Assembly (NCBI GenBank): GCA_963778465.1
Contig: CAVZUK010000003.1
Coordinates: forward strand, 1,798,001 to 1,862,000
Length of the DNA stretch: 64,000 nucleotides
Direction: 5' to 3'
From: CAVZBW01 sp963778465
GTDB taxonomy: Bacteria > Actinomycetota > Acidimicrobiia > Acidimicrobiales > RAAP-2
The translations under genes were made by a program, and so were the position numbers. Of the stretch, positions 9,150-18,564 are shown in pieces; positions within the stretch are counted from its first letter, which is position 1; each line of letters starts with the position of its first letter. The notes beneath the pieces were generated by a model. That model had not been told where the DNA came from. It made no database searches and saw nothing but the letters and a program-made list of their open reading frames with translations.

Positions 9150-9375
9150 GGTGCGTCCAATGTTCGAACGGACAAGACAGCGGGTCCGACGAGAAGCTGT
9201 CCGTTCGGAACACTATCGTCGCCGCATCGCGAAGGGGCGGGTCTCGGGGGTATGACAACCGGTTGTTGAGGCGAAGGGCGTCATGGAGCCGGCCCAGAGC
9301 AGGACGGAATGCGAACCGCCATTGGACCGTGCCGATGGCCCACGCCGAAGAGGAAGAAATTCGTCGACCTGGCAC
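9052..9375 (-). CDS. possible small hypothetical protein
   Basis: A 107-residue frame starting with GTG reads like protein (TIVFRTDSFSSDPL, RDGSILRYLTFDPAGCF) and its codons are mostly GC-ending, which is stronger than expected for a shadow frame. It overlaps the start of the membrane protein gene by 98 bases in a different frame, which is unusual. Either the membrane protein begins further downstream than annotated, or this is a fragment. There is no recognisable domain. Confidence 0.35.
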   Translation of the reverse strand: MPGRRISSSSAWAIGTVQWRFAFRPALGRLHDALRLNNRLSYPRDPPLRDAATIVFRTDSFSSDPLSCPFEHWTHRDGSILRYLTFDPAGCFSVKTANREVCERGSS

Positions 9376-9421
9376 GGCAGTGTTCGGGTCGTCGACGGCC
9401 CTTCGTAAGCCGCGTGGTGGC

Positions 9422-10468
9422 TTACGGCTTGGGATCTGGGTGAGTTCTCGTCTGATCAGTGGTGTCGAGCTCGAACTGGCTGATCAGAGCCGCGGTCTGC
9501 TTCGCCTCAGATAGGACGAGGAGGTGGCCGGAGGACCGCCACTCAATTCGGACCCCGGGATGTCTCATGCTCAAGTAGTCGCTCAGCGGAGTCCGAAAGG
9601 GAATCATCCACTCCTGCTCTCGTTTCGAGGAACCACGACAGAGCACGATCATCGTCGGGCACCGGAGCGAGGCCAGGTCGGCTGCTACGTCAGGGGCGTC
9701 CGGGACGTCGGCATGGTGGTCGGGTTTGAGGCCCATCGCGTCGTAGTCCAGGCACGCAGGGCCGTCCAAACAGACGAGGGCTCGGCACGGGCTCGTGGCT
9801 GCATAGTGCAAGGCAGCCCAACCACCCAGGGAGTGACCGGCCAGGAGGGGATCACCGAGTCGCAGGTCGGCGACGACTGCTCGACCGTCGGATATCGCAT
9901 CAGCAATTGAGAAGTGGGCGGTCGGTGAGAACCCATGGCCCGGCAGGTCTTGGGCCACGACATGAAACGAGCCCAGGTACGGCACCATCGCCTCCCAGAC
10001 ACTCGCATCGCAGCCTGCGCCATGCCATAGCAGTAGGAGGGGTCCGTCGCCACCGAAGTCGCGAACGTGGACCGACCGTCCGTCACCGTCGACAACACGG
10101 TCAACATAGGCGGACGGATCCATGGCGGGGCTGAAGAGCTGGAAGGCGACCCGGTGGGGCGTTGCCCGCTCAACGACGCAGCGAAACCGGACTGCACGTC
10201 CATCGGGCAGCTCGAGCAGGACCCTCGCCTCGTGGGACGGGCTCGATTCCACGCGGATTCTCCGAGCCTCCGCCACCCATGGTGCTGCCTCCGACAGCGT
10301 CGCGGCTACCGGCACCTCGGACAGCCAGGTCTTTGTGAACTGATCCGCCAATTCGCCGTAGCTCGGTAGCCGGGCACCCGATGCAAACGCCGCGATCCGT
10401 TCCAATACCCAAGCTGCCCGCCTCCCCGCAGGACTCCGCAGCAGCTCGCCAGGCAGCGAATCCAGCAC
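9422..10468 (-). CDS. alpha/beta hydrolase with an ORF_12_N-like N-terminal domain
   Basis: The 348-residue protein is a fusion. Residues about 1-118 (LPSYGELADQFTKTWLSEVP, HEARVLLELPDGRAVRF) resemble the cystatin-like N-terminal domain found in front of the serine hydrolase of clavulanate ORF12 and mycobacterial LpqF. From about residue 120 an alpha/beta hydrolase follows, with oxyanion-hole HG (LLLLWHGAG), nucleophile elbow GHSLGG and the catalytic His in SSGHLLVL. It probably hydrolyses a small ester, lactone or amide in the cytoplasm; the substrate is unknown. The GTG start has GGAAAG and GGGG just upstream. A decayed copy of its central part lies at 2828-2944. Confidence 0.8.
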   Translation of the reverse strand: MLDSLPGELLRSPAGRRAAWVLERIAAFASGARLPSYGELADQFTKTWLSEVPVAATLSEAAPWVAEARRIRVESSPSHEARVLLELPDGRAVRFRCVVERATPHRVAFQLFSPAMDPSAYVDRVVDGDGRSVHVRDFGGDGPLLLLWHGAGCDASVWEAMVPYLGSFHVVAQDLPGHGFSPTAHFSIADAISDGRAVVADLRLGDPLLAGHSLGGWAALHYAATSPCRALVCLDGPACLDYDAMGLKPDHHADVPDAPDVAADLASLRCPTMIVLCRGSSKREQEWMIPFRTPLSDYLSMRHPGVRIEWRSSGHLLVLSEAKQTAALISQFELDTTDQTRTHPDPKP

Positions 10469-10750
10469 GCCCCGATCTTTCCATCTTGCCTACCGTTGCA
10501 ACCCGACCTCCTGGCAGGACCTGACGCACGACTTGGCTTCTCGCTGGGAGCGCGACTCGTTCCAGTCGTGCCGTAGGTGGGCCAGGCGCTCTCTGGGAAG
10601 AGCGGCGGAGCAATCTCGACGGGCTGGCTCGAAGGGTGGCTATCAGCCAGAGCCCGTCATTCGCCTCCCAGACAAGGGGCTGCGGTCCGGCGACCATGTC
10701 GACGTAGTGCCAGACCTTCCTGCCGCCGTGTACATCATCCCACGAAGGTG

Positions 10751-10770
10751 GGGGATTGCCGCAAGCGACC
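10751..10770. promoter_or_regulatory. rifamycin-associated-element-like motif upstream of rph
   Basis: The minus strand reads GGTCGCTTGCGGCAATCCCC. As I remember it, the published 19-base rifamycin-associated element is GGGGCTTGCGGCAAGGCCC; 15 of 19 positions agree, including the whole CTTGCGGCAA core. That element is known upstream of rifampin-inactivating genes (rph, rgt, arr, rox) in actinomycetes and is needed for rifamycin-dependent induction. It lies about 70 bases before the rph start. The rest of 10469-10837 shows no coding sequence. Confidence 0.6.
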
Positions 10771-10837
10771 GAACCGTGCTGAAGATGTCCCGTTCGTTGC
10801 GCTGACGACGGCCACAGGGCCGAGGGGAGCTGGCGGT

Positions 10838-13456
10838 ATGACCACGTTCGACGCTGACCGCTACGTGATGGGCATCGAGGAGACCGACAGGACGCAGAAC
10901 AGCCTCGTCGGGGGCAAGGGCGCGAACTTGGGCGAGTTGTCACGCATCGCCGGCATCCGGGTGCCCGCCGGCTTCTGCGTCACGACGGACGCGTTCCGGC
11001 GGATCATGGCGTACGCGCCGTCGATCGACGATCACCTCGATCGGCTCGCGCTCCTCGAGGCCAACGACCGAGACGCGATCCGCACGCTCAGCGCGGAGAT
11101 CCGAGGGACGATCGAAGCGATCGCCCTTCCTCGCGATCTTGCGGGGGCCATCACCTCGGAGGTCCGCCGACTGGGCGACGACGTGGCCTGTGCGGTGCGA
11201 TCGAGCGCGACGGCGGAGGACCTGCCGACGGCGTCGTTCGCGGGCCAGCACGACACCTATCTCAACGTCGTGGGACCGGAGGCGATCCTTCGGCACGTCA
11301 GCCGGTGCTGGGGCTCGCTCTTCACGGAGCGCGCCGTCATCTACCGCCTGCGCAACGGCGTCGACCATCGCCAGGTCCACATGGCCGTGGTCGTCCAGCA
11401 GATGGTGTTCCCGGAGGCCGCCGGCATCGTCTTCACCGCCGACCCCGTCACCTCGAATCGCAGGATCGTCTCGGTGGAAGCGACTGTGGGCCTCGGCGAG
11501 GGGCTGGTCTCCGGCCTGGTGAACGCCGACGTCTACAAGGTTCGAGACGGCGAGGTCGTCGGCAAGGTCGTGGCCGCCAAGCGGCTCGCCATCCAACCGT
11601 CGCCGGCCGGCGGGACGCACGAAGAGCCGCTCGACCCGGCCCGGCAGCGCCAACCCGTGCTCGCCGATCCACAGCTGGTGCAGCTCGCGACGTTGGGTCG
11701 GCGGATCGAGGCGCACTTCGGCTGCCCGCAGGACATCGAGTGGTGCCTCGTCGATGGCGGCTTCCAGATCGTCCAGAGCCGACCGATCACGACGCTGTTC
11801 CCCATTCCGGAGCGTGACGACGCCGAGAACCACGTCTATGTGTCCGTCGGCCATGGTCAGATGATGACGGACCCGATGAAGCCCTTGGGGCTCTCCATGT
11901 GGAAGCTCACGGCGCTGCCGCCGATGCACGTGGCCGGCGGGCGCCTGTTCGTCGACGTGACCCAACGCCTGGCATCACCGGCGAGCCGACCCGGCCTCCT
12001 CGCCGTCTTCGGAAGGGGCGACCCGCTCATCAAGGACGCGCTGCAAACCGTGCTCGACCGCTCTGACTTCCTCCCGAGGCTCCCGGACGACGTCCCCGCC
12101 GGTCGGCCCCCGGGTGGCCCGCCGGCCTCGATCGAGACCGACCCCGCCATCGTCGCCGAGCTCATCGCACACGCCCAGGAGTCCATCGCCGCCTTGGATC
12201 GCGACATCCAAACGAGGTCGGGCACGGCCCTCCTCGACTTCATCCTCGAGGACGTACCCGAGATGAGGCGGATCCTGTTCGACCCGCTGAGCCAGCAGGC
12301 GATCATGGCGGGCATGGAGGCCACCTGGTGGCTCAACGACCAGTTGGAGGAGTGGCTGGGAGAGACGAACGCGGCCGACACACTCGCTCGGTCCGCCCCC
12401 AACAACGTCACTTCGGAGATGGGACTCGATCTCTTGGACGTCGCCGACGTCATCCGCCCGCACCCGGACGTCGTCGACCTCCTGCACCACGTGGACGACG
12501 ACTTCTTGGACGACGACGCGCTGGCGAAGCTGGAGGGGGGGCCCGAAGCGCGGGACGCCATTCGCGGCTACCTCGACACCTACGGGATGCGCTGCGTCGG
12601 CGAGATCGACATCACGAGGCCGCGCTGGAGCGAACATCCGACCGCACTGGTGCCGGTGATTCTCGGGAACGCCAGGAGCTTCGAGCCGGGCGAGGCCCGG
12701 CGGCGCTTCGTGCGAGGGAACCGGGATGCGCAGGAGAAGGAAGCCGATTTGCTGGAGCGCTTGCGCGAGTTGCCCGGCGGTGAGGAGAAGGCCGACGAGA
12801 CCAAGCGGATGATCGACCGGGTCCGGACGTTCATCGGCTACCGGGAGTATCCGAAGTACGGCATGATCAACCGCTACTTCATCTACAAGCAAGCTCTGCT
12901 CGAGGAGGCCGAGCGTCTCGTAGAGGCGCAGGTGATCCGTGAGCGGGAGGACATCTTCTTCCTGACGTTCGAGGAGCTCCGCGACGTCGTGCGCACGGAG
13001 CACGTGGATGAAGAGCTCCTCCAACGGCGCAAGGACGGTTTCGCCGCATACCACTCCCTCACGCCGCCCCGGGTGCTCACCTCGGATGGCGAGGTCATCG
13101 CCGGCTCGTACGGACGGGACGACCTACCGCCTGGTGCGCTGGTCGGCCTGGCGGTCTCCGCCGGAACCGTCGAGGGCCGAGCGCGTGTCATCCTCGACAT
13201 GGCGGACGCCGACGTCGAGGAGGGCGACATCCTCGTGACTGCGCACACCGACCCCAGCTGGTCGCCGTTGTTCGTCGCCATCAAAGGCCTGGTGACCGAG
13301 GTCGGCGGTCTCATGACGCACGGTGCCGTGATCGCCCGGGAGTACGGCCTGACCGCCGTCGTGGGGGTCGAGCACGCCACGCAGTTGATCGAGGACGGCC
13401 GGACGATCCGCCTGAACGGAACCGACGGGTACGTCGAGCTCCTCGACGACACCTGA
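10838..13456 (+). CDS. rph: rifampin phosphotransferase
   Basis: The 872-residue enzyme transfers the beta-phosphate of ATP to the C21 hydroxyl of rifamycins, releasing AMP and phosphate and inactivating the drug. It has the family order. An ATP-grasp domain comes first (SLVGGKGANLGELSRI, VRSSATAEDLPTASFAGQHD). A large rifampin-binding middle domain follows. The swivelling phosphohistidine domain at the C-terminus carries GGLMTHGAVIAREYG, with the catalytic His at about 828, close to His825 of the Listeria enzyme. The length equals the family norm and is longer than PEP synthase, whose sequence is related. The ATG has GGGGAG about 9 bases upstream. The motif at 10751-10770 suggests rifamycin-inducible expression. 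It is a single gene, typical of soil actinomycetes. Confidence 0.92.
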   Translation: MTTFDADRYVMGIEETDRTQNSLVGGKGANLGELSRIAGIRVPAGFCVTTDAFRRIMAYAPSIDDHLDRLALLEANDRDAIRTLSAEIRGTIEAIALPRDLAGAITSEVRRLGDDVACAVRSSATAEDLPTASFAGQHDTYLNVVGPEAILRHVSRCWGSLFTERAVIYRLRNGVDHRQVHMAVVVQQMVFPEAAGIVFTADPVTSNRRIVSVEATVGLGEGLVSGLVNADVYKVRDGEVVGKVVAAKRLAIQPSPAGGTHEEPLDPARQRQPVLADPQLVQLATLGRRIEAHFGCPQDIEWCLVDGGFQIVQSRPITTLFPIPERDDAENHVYVSVGHGQMMTDPMKPLGLSMWKLTALPPMHVAGGRLFVDVTQRLASPASRPGLLAVFGRGDPLIKDALQTVLDRSDFLPRLPDDVPAGRPPGGPPASIETDPAIVAELIAHAQESIAALDRDIQTRSGTALLDFILEDVPEMRRILFDPLSQQAIMAGMEATWWLNDQLEEWLGETNAADTLARSAPNNVTSEMGLDLLDVADVIRPHPDVVDLLHHVDDDFLDDDALAKLEGGPEARDAIRGYLDTYGMRCVGEIDITRPRWSEHPTALVPVILGNARSFEPGEARRRFVRGNRDAQEKEADLLERLRELPGGEEKADETKRMIDRVRTFIGYREYPKYGMINRYFIYKQALLEEAERLVEAQVIREREDIFFLTFEELRDVVRTEHVDEELLQRRKDGFAAYHSLTPPRVLTSDGEVIAGSYGRDDLPPGALVGLAVSAGTVEGRARVILDMADADVEEGDILVTAHTDPSWSPLFVAIKGLVTEVGGLMTHGAVIAREYGLTAVVGVEHATQLIEDGRTIRLNGTDGYVELLDDT

Positions 13457-13788
13457 TCGAGCGCCGCCGACGAGCCAGCTCTGCCGCCCGCGCTCGGGTG
13501 CGTTCCGGTCGAGAGGGTCGGGGTCGACGCGGCGGAGATGAGGGGTGGGCCCACGAACGGCCCTTTGGGGCAAGTCGACGCCGTTCCCCAGATGAGGTCG
13601 CGCGGGTTCGGACCGCGCCAGCGTGGCCACGCGATTTCCTTACCAGGGAGAATGCGGGCGCCGTCGAACCGAGGCGAGCCGGACCCATCTCCGGGCGGCG
13701 GCTGGCGGCACCCCAATCCTCATGGCGTGACGAAAGGGCCCTCGGGATGCGAGGCTGGCGGCGCGAACGTCCGCCCTAAGGGGGTCAG
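13457..13788. other. intergenic region after rph
   Basis: No coding frame is convincing over these 332 bases. A hairpin (GCGCGG / CCGCGC with a 7-base loop, 13600-13618) could act as a terminator or processing site after rph, but it lacks a T tract. The last bases (AAGGGGG) are the ribosome binding site of the next gene. Confidence 0.4.
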
Positions 13789-15123
13789 ATGACGACCACT
13801 CGGAACCGATACCTGGCCGGCAACTACGCACCGGTTGCCAACGAAGTCCTCGCCACAGAGTTGGAGGTAAGCGGATCGTTGCCGTCGGCCCTCTCTGGTC
13901 GCTACCTTCGCAACGGACCCAATCCACTTTCGCCGCCCGAGCCCACGACCTACCACTGGTTCACCGGTGACGGAATGGTTCACGGGATCCGGCTTCGGGA
14001 CGGTCGAGCGGAGTGGTACCGGAACCGGTGGGTGCGTTCGGCCGAGGTGGCCCAAGCGCTAGGAGAGCCGGTTCGGCCCGGTCCGGTGCACGCGGGAATG
14101 GACTTCGCGTCCAACACCAACGTGATCGGACACGCCGGGCGCACGTTCGCGATCGTGGAGGCGGGGGCCCGGCCGTACGAGCTCACGCACGACCTGGACA
14201 CGGTAGGACCGACGGACTTCGGCGGCACCCTCCCCGGGGGCTATACCGCTCATCCAAAGCGCGATCCGTCGACGGGGGAGTTGCATGCCATCTCCTACTA
14301 CTGGGGTTGGGGCAACCTCGTGCAGTACACCGTGGTCGATACGGCCGGACAGGTGCGAAAGATCGTCGACGTGGAGGTCGGTGGTCCGGTGAGCGTCCAT
14401 GACCTGTCGTTGACGGAGCGATATGCCGTGATCTACGACCTCCCCGTCTTGTTCGACGTCGAGGATGCCATGTCCGGCGCGGGCTTCCCCTACCACTGGG
14501 ACCCCAACTACCGGTCACGGCTGGGGCTGCTCGACCGGGAAGGTGGAGCCGAGGACGTCAGATGGTTCGACGTGGAGCCCTGCTACGTGTTTCACCCCAT
14601 GAACGCATACGACGACGGCGACCGGGTCGTTCTCGACGTCGTGCGCCACCCCAAGATGTTCGACGCACACCGCCTGGGGCCCGACGAGGGTCCGCCCACG
14701 TTGGAACGTTGGAGTGTCGACCTCGCAGACGGCAAGGTGACAGAGGAGCGACTCGACGATCGAGGTCAGGAGTTCCCCCGTGTGGACGAGCGGGTTGTTG
14801 GTCGTCGGCACCGCTATGGCTATGCCGCCGCCTTCCTGGAGAACGAGACCGCCCTCCTCAAGCACGATCTTGATCGCCGCACCAACGAGGTACGCCACTT
14901 CGCTCACGGAGGTGGCGCCTCGGAAGCCGTGTTCGTACCCTCTGGTCCTGAGGCGGCAGAGGACGATGGCTGGGTCCTATCGCTCGTCTACGATCCCGAC
15001 CGAGATACGAGCGACCTGCTCGTGCTCAACGCGGGCGACTTCACCGGGGATCCGCAGGCAATCGTGCACCTGCCCCAGCGGGTTCCGTTCGGCTTCCACG
15101 GCAACTGGGTGCCGGACGACTGA
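13789..15123 (+). CDS. carotenoid cleavage oxygenase family protein
   Basis: The 444-residue protein belongs to the RPE65/carotenoid oxygenase family, seven-bladed propellers that use a non-haem Fe(II) held by four histidines to split carotenoids, apocarotenoids or stilbenes with O2. The expected histidines are present: His155 (TAHPKRD), His204 (SVHDLSLTE), His269 (VFHPMNAYDD) and His437 (GFHGNWVP). The signature YHWFTGDGMVHG is at about 55-65. A strong AAGGGGG precedes the ATG. No signal peptide is seen, so it acts in the cytoplasm or at the membrane. No carotenoid synthesis genes are nearby, so the substrate is open. Confidence 0.9.
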   Translation: MTTTRNRYLAGNYAPVANEVLATELEVSGSLPSALSGRYLRNGPNPLSPPEPTTYHWFTGDGMVHGIRLRDGRAEWYRNRWVRSAEVAQALGEPVRPGPVHAGMDFASNTNVIGHAGRTFAIVEAGARPYELTHDLDTVGPTDFGGTLPGGYTAHPKRDPSTGELHAISYYWGWGNLVQYTVVDTAGQVRKIVDVEVGGPVSVHDLSLTERYAVIYDLPVLFDVEDAMSGAGFPYHWDPNYRSRLGLLDREGGAEDVRWFDVEPCYVFHPMNAYDDGDRVVLDVVRHPKMFDAHRLGPDEGPPTLERWSVDLADGKVTEERLDDRGQEFPRVDERVVGRRHRYGYAAAFLENETALLKHDLDRRTNEVRHFAHGGGASEAVFVPSGPEAAEDDGWVLSLVYDPDRDTSDLLVLNAGDFTGDPQAIVHLPQRVPFGFHGNWVPDD

Positions 15124-15276
15124 TTGTCCCGGAGGGGCGGTTGGAACCGGTCATCGCTGTGTGGGTTCGGTGCCACCTCGGGGACTCGCGAGCGGCGCCC
15201 ACCATTTCGCGGTTTTCTGCCGTGCCAGCCGGAAGGAAGGGGCCAACGAACCCCTCCCGTCGAGGTCGGGACGCCC

Positions 15277-16570
15277 TCAGGCCCTCGGGTACGCCCATAT
15301 CGCGTGGTAGAGCAAGTGGGGCCGTCCATCGTCACCGAAGTCGGCGAAGGTGACGAACGGGAAGTCCGGGTCTCCGTCCGGCCAGCGGAACCGTCGATGG
15401 TCGATCGGGAGAAGGCGACCGGCTATCGCTCCCGATAGCTCGAGACCGTCCGCACCGAGCCCGACGAGGATCTCGCTGTCAGGCCAGGCATAGCGACCGC
15501 GATAGAGCGCCAGCTCGTCACGCGGGCGCGTCGCCGGCGTCAAATAGAGCGGCGGTACGGTCACGCCGAGGTCGGCCATCACACCAGGGAGCAGCGCCCG
15601 GAACAGCTCGGCGCCGCGTTCACTGTTGACCAGCAGACACAGCGCGCAGTTCTGGGCCGGAACCACCGACCAGAAGGCCCGGAAGCCCGGACACACCCCG
15701 AACCAGAACCACACGGGACCGCCCGGCCAGCGGAACACCGAGAGGGACCGACCCCAAGCATCCATGAACGGGGGGATCGTCAGCTCCACCCTCACCTCCA
15801 GCAGCCAACGCCGCCAGCCCTCATCGAGGAAGGTCTCTTCGGCCGAGACAAGAGGGCGGGCCAGACGAAGCAGGTCGCCCACGTTGCTCCACACCGAGGC
15901 GCCGGCCGGGCCAAGGGGTCGCGAGGCCCAGGGGGTGGCGGGTTCTGGCCGTCTCGCCTCGTTGTCCCGGTAGCCGGTCGCCATGTGGGCAGGGGGCTGG
16001 TCATGGGCGAAGCCGGTCGTCGTCATGCCCAGTGGTTCGAAGAGCTCGCGCCGAAGCGCCTCCTCGTAGACGTGACCGGTGACCACCTCGATCAGCCGGC
16101 CCAGCAGGCAGGCGGCCGCATTGCTGTAGCTCCACGCCGAGTGGGCGGGGAAAGTGGGGACGCCCTGGGCGAGCTCGGCCGCCAGCTGGGAAAGAGCGTC
16201 ATCACCGTCGGCGGTGAACGCGAACTCGGTGCGCGGCGGACATCGGCAGACCTCCGGTGTTGGCGAGAAGGTCGTCGACCACGACGTCACGAGCCCACTC
16301 GACACCGTCGAGCTCCGGGAGGCAGCGGCCGAGCGCAGCCTGGAACTCGAACGCACCCCGGGCGGCCAATCGGGTGGCGGCCAGGGCGTTCATCGGCTTG
16401 GTCACCGACGCGATCTGGAAGGCGGTAGACGGCTGGACTGGCGATCCGACCTCCAGGTCGGCCGATCCAGCGCACGCGATGGTCGCGTCTCCATCTTGCA
16501 GGACGCCGAGTTGAGCTCCGGGGATGTCGAGCGCCTCGACGTGCTCCGCCAGGATTGCCGGTAGGTCCAT
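15277..16570 (-). pseudogene. beta-lactamase-fold serine hydrolase, frameshifted
   Basis: Two overlapping frames together make one class C beta-lactamase/esterase family protein of about 430 residues. The 5' part, starting at the ATG at 16570 with GGAGGA about 8 bases before it, holds the S-x-x-K motif (ASVTKPMNA) and DDLLANTGGLP. It then runs into a stop. The 3' part, in another frame, has the Y-x-N motif (AWSYSNAA) and a complete C-terminal domain. The switch lies near 16225-16245, where PRTEFAFTADGDD continues in the second frame. A single-base indel, real or from assembly, accounts for this. Members hydrolyse esters, peptides or beta-lactams; the substrate here is unknown. Confidence 0.75.
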
Positions 16571-16691
16571 TGTGGGGTTCCTCCGTCATCGATCGACTCG
16601 GTGGTCCCACACGCGCTTTCCACTGACGCTCCGCGGGAGGTATCGCAGCTGTACACGATGAACCGCCGGCCACCCGGAGCGCCAGGCGGGG

Positions 16692-17864
16692 CTAGATGGC
16701 TCCTTGGGCCGACAGTGAGGCGATCTCCTCCCAGGTGAAGCCGCTTTCGAGCAGGACCTCCTCGGTGTGCTGGCCCAGCTCGGGGATCTCCGCTCGTGCT
16801 GGGCCGAGGGGATCGGTGAACCGGACGGGCGGCCTCACTACGTCAGTGCCAGATTCCCGTCCTGAGCTGATGTACCCGTTGGCCGACACGCCCGGATCGG
16901 AAGCCACCTGTCCGTGGTCACGTATCGGGGAGAACCGCAGGCCTGCGGCTCCGAGGAGGTCGCACCACTCCTTGGTGGGCTTGGAGGCGAACACCTCGTT
17001 CAAGATGGGCCATAGCTCGGCCTTGTCGTCCTCGAAGTACAGCAGCTGATCGAATCGGTCGATCAGGTCCGGCCGGCCGATGGTGCGATAGAAGAGATCG
17101 CGCGCCGCGCCGGCCACGCCGACAATGGCGATCCAGCCGTCCGATGTCGGGAACATGCCGTAGATCCCCGGGATCATCGGGTGGGTGCGACCACCCGGGC
17201 CCGACATCTCCCCCGACATGAGATAGCGGGTGAGCTCGCCGGCCTGCGCCCAGACCTGTCCCCCGAGCAGCGAGGTCTCCACCGCCTGGCCGCGACCCGT
17301 GCGTGTGCGCTCGAAGAGCGCAGCGAGGATTCCGGCCAGAAGGTTCTGACCGGCGACGTGGTCGGCGATGGTGGCACCGATCGCGCTGGGCGCCGTGTCG
17401 TCGCCACCCGTCGTGCTGATGATCCCGCCGGCGGCCTGCGCACTCAGGTCCGCGCCCTCGCGTAGTGCGTCGGGTCCTTGCGATCCGAAGCACGAGCTGG
17501 TGGCGTAGACGATCCGAGGGTTGCGGGCGCTGACCTCCGCGTAGCCCAGATCCCAGCCCTCCATCGTTCCCGGCTTGAAGTTGGAGATCACGACGTCAGC
17601 GCGCTCCACCAGGCGAAGGAAGACCTCGCGCCCTTCGGGGAAGCGGAGGTCGACGGTGACGCTGCGTTTGCCACGGTTGAAGGCCATGAACCAGGCCGAA
17701 CGGTGGTCGTCGCGGCCAATCGGCAGCCAACGGGCCTGATCCCCGAAGCCCGGCAGCTCGATCTTTATGACGTCTGCACCCCACTCGAGCATCGTGAGGG
17801 CAGCCTGCGGTCCTTGGACGAGCAGCCCCGCATCCAGCACGCGCACACTGTCGAGCGTCCCCAT
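16692..17864 (-). CDS. CaiB/BaiF family (class III) CoA transferase
   Basis: The 390-residue protein is a full-length family III CoA-transferase. It moves CoA between a donor acyl-CoA and a carboxylic acid through an aspartyl intermediate. Conserved blocks include GADVIKIELPG near residue 30, NRGKRSVTVDL at about 64-74, NFKPGTMEGWDLGY, the catalytic-loop aspartate in EGADLSAQAAGG, and GIYGMFPTSDGWIAIVG. The enzymes are cytoplasmic interlocked dimers. Substrate specificity (bile acid, carnitine, aromatic or dicarboxylic acids) cannot be told. No acyl-CoA dehydrogenase or ligase is next to it. It lies head to tail after the cysteine-rich gene on the same strand. Confidence 0.88.
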   Translation of the reverse strand: MGTLDSVRVLDAGLLVQGPQAALTMLEWGADVIKIELPGFGDQARWLPIGRDDHRSAWFMAFNRGKRSVTVDLRFPEGREVFLRLVERADVVISNFKPGTMEGWDLGYAEVSARNPRIVYATSSCFGSQGPDALREGADLSAQAAGGIISTTGGDDTAPSAIGATIADHVAGQNLLAGILAALFERTRTGRGQAVETSLLGGQVWAQAGELTRYLMSGEMSGPGGRTHPMIPGIYGMFPTSDGWIAIVGVAGAARDLFYRTIGRPDLIDRFDQLLYFEDDKAELWPILNEVFASKPTKEWCDLLGAAGLRFSPIRDHGQVASDPGVSANGYISSGRESGTDVVRPPVRFTDPLGPARAEIPELGQHTEEVLLESGFTWEEIASLSAQGAI

Positions 17865-18057
17865 GCGAGGGCGTCAGCTTCCTGGGCTCATTGGGCGACT
17901 CGGGGCATGGCCCACAACATTGGTGAGTGCGCCGGGTGGGGTCAAGTGCAGTTGCCGCTTCACCGGCTTCTCCGGGCGGCCAGGCGGTCCCACGGCTAGG
18001 AGTTGGAGCTCTCTAGGCGTCCCGGCGAGGGGCCTGATGATGATTCCCTGGTCTTCC

Positions 18058-18459
18058 CTACGCAGATGCGCGTGTGGAAGCTCCACGGCGGTCGATTGTC
18101 GATCCTGAGGTTGGGATTTGATGGCCAACTCGCTGCCGTAGCGCCAGGCACTCGTCGATCCCGGCGTCGGGTCGTACGTGCAGTCCTTGGAGAATGGCGC
18201 CAAAGAGCTGGTCGACGATCCGGCCGGTCGGGACGTGCCAGTCGCAGACCTGCACGAAGAAGTGGTCGACGCAGTTTGATCCGTTTCCGAGCACGCCGAA
18301 GAAGCACTGGTCTCCGGTGCGCCGCACCGTGGGAGCGCTCGGGATGCTGCAGTACCGACCCTCGATGATCGAGCACTTGCAGAGGGTCACGCTGTAGCGC
18401 TGCCACCCGACGACGGAGCCGCCGACGACGGTGCCGGCGACCCCCCTCCACTTAGCCAT
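18058..18459 (-). CDS. cysteine-rich hypothetical protein
   Basis: The 133-residue frame begins with a weakly hydrophobic segment (GVAGTVVGGSVVGW). It contains seven or more cysteines (LCKCSI, GRYCSI, DQCFFG, NCVDHFF, QVCDWH, DECLAL), a spacing that suggests disulphides or metal binding. The first 100 codons are strongly GC-ending, like real genes in this window; the last 25 are not, so the C-terminus may be degenerate. No strong ribosome binding site precedes the ATG. No family is recognised. Confidence 0.5.
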   Translation of the reverse strand: MAKWRGVAGTVVGGSVVGWQRYSVTLCKCSIIEGRYCSIPSAPTVRRTGDQCFFGVLGNGSNCVDHFFVQVCDWHVPTGRIVDQLFGAILQGLHVRPDAGIDECLALRQRVGHQIPTSGSTIDRRGASTRASA

Positions 18460-18564
18460 CGGACGCGACCGCCAAGGCCGCCGCACCACCCGCGCTGACG
18501 ACCAGAGAGCTCAGAGCGGACGATCTCCTGCACCCAGCCGGGAAGGTTCCGCCACCTACGACGC

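Noticed and set aside
10838..13456. Phosphoenolpyruvate synthase as an alternative to rph
   Set aside because: The length, the GGLMTHGAVIAREYG phosphohistidine motif near the C-terminus and the TDPSWSPLFVAIKGL block match rifampin phosphotransferases; PEP synthase has the His domain in the middle.
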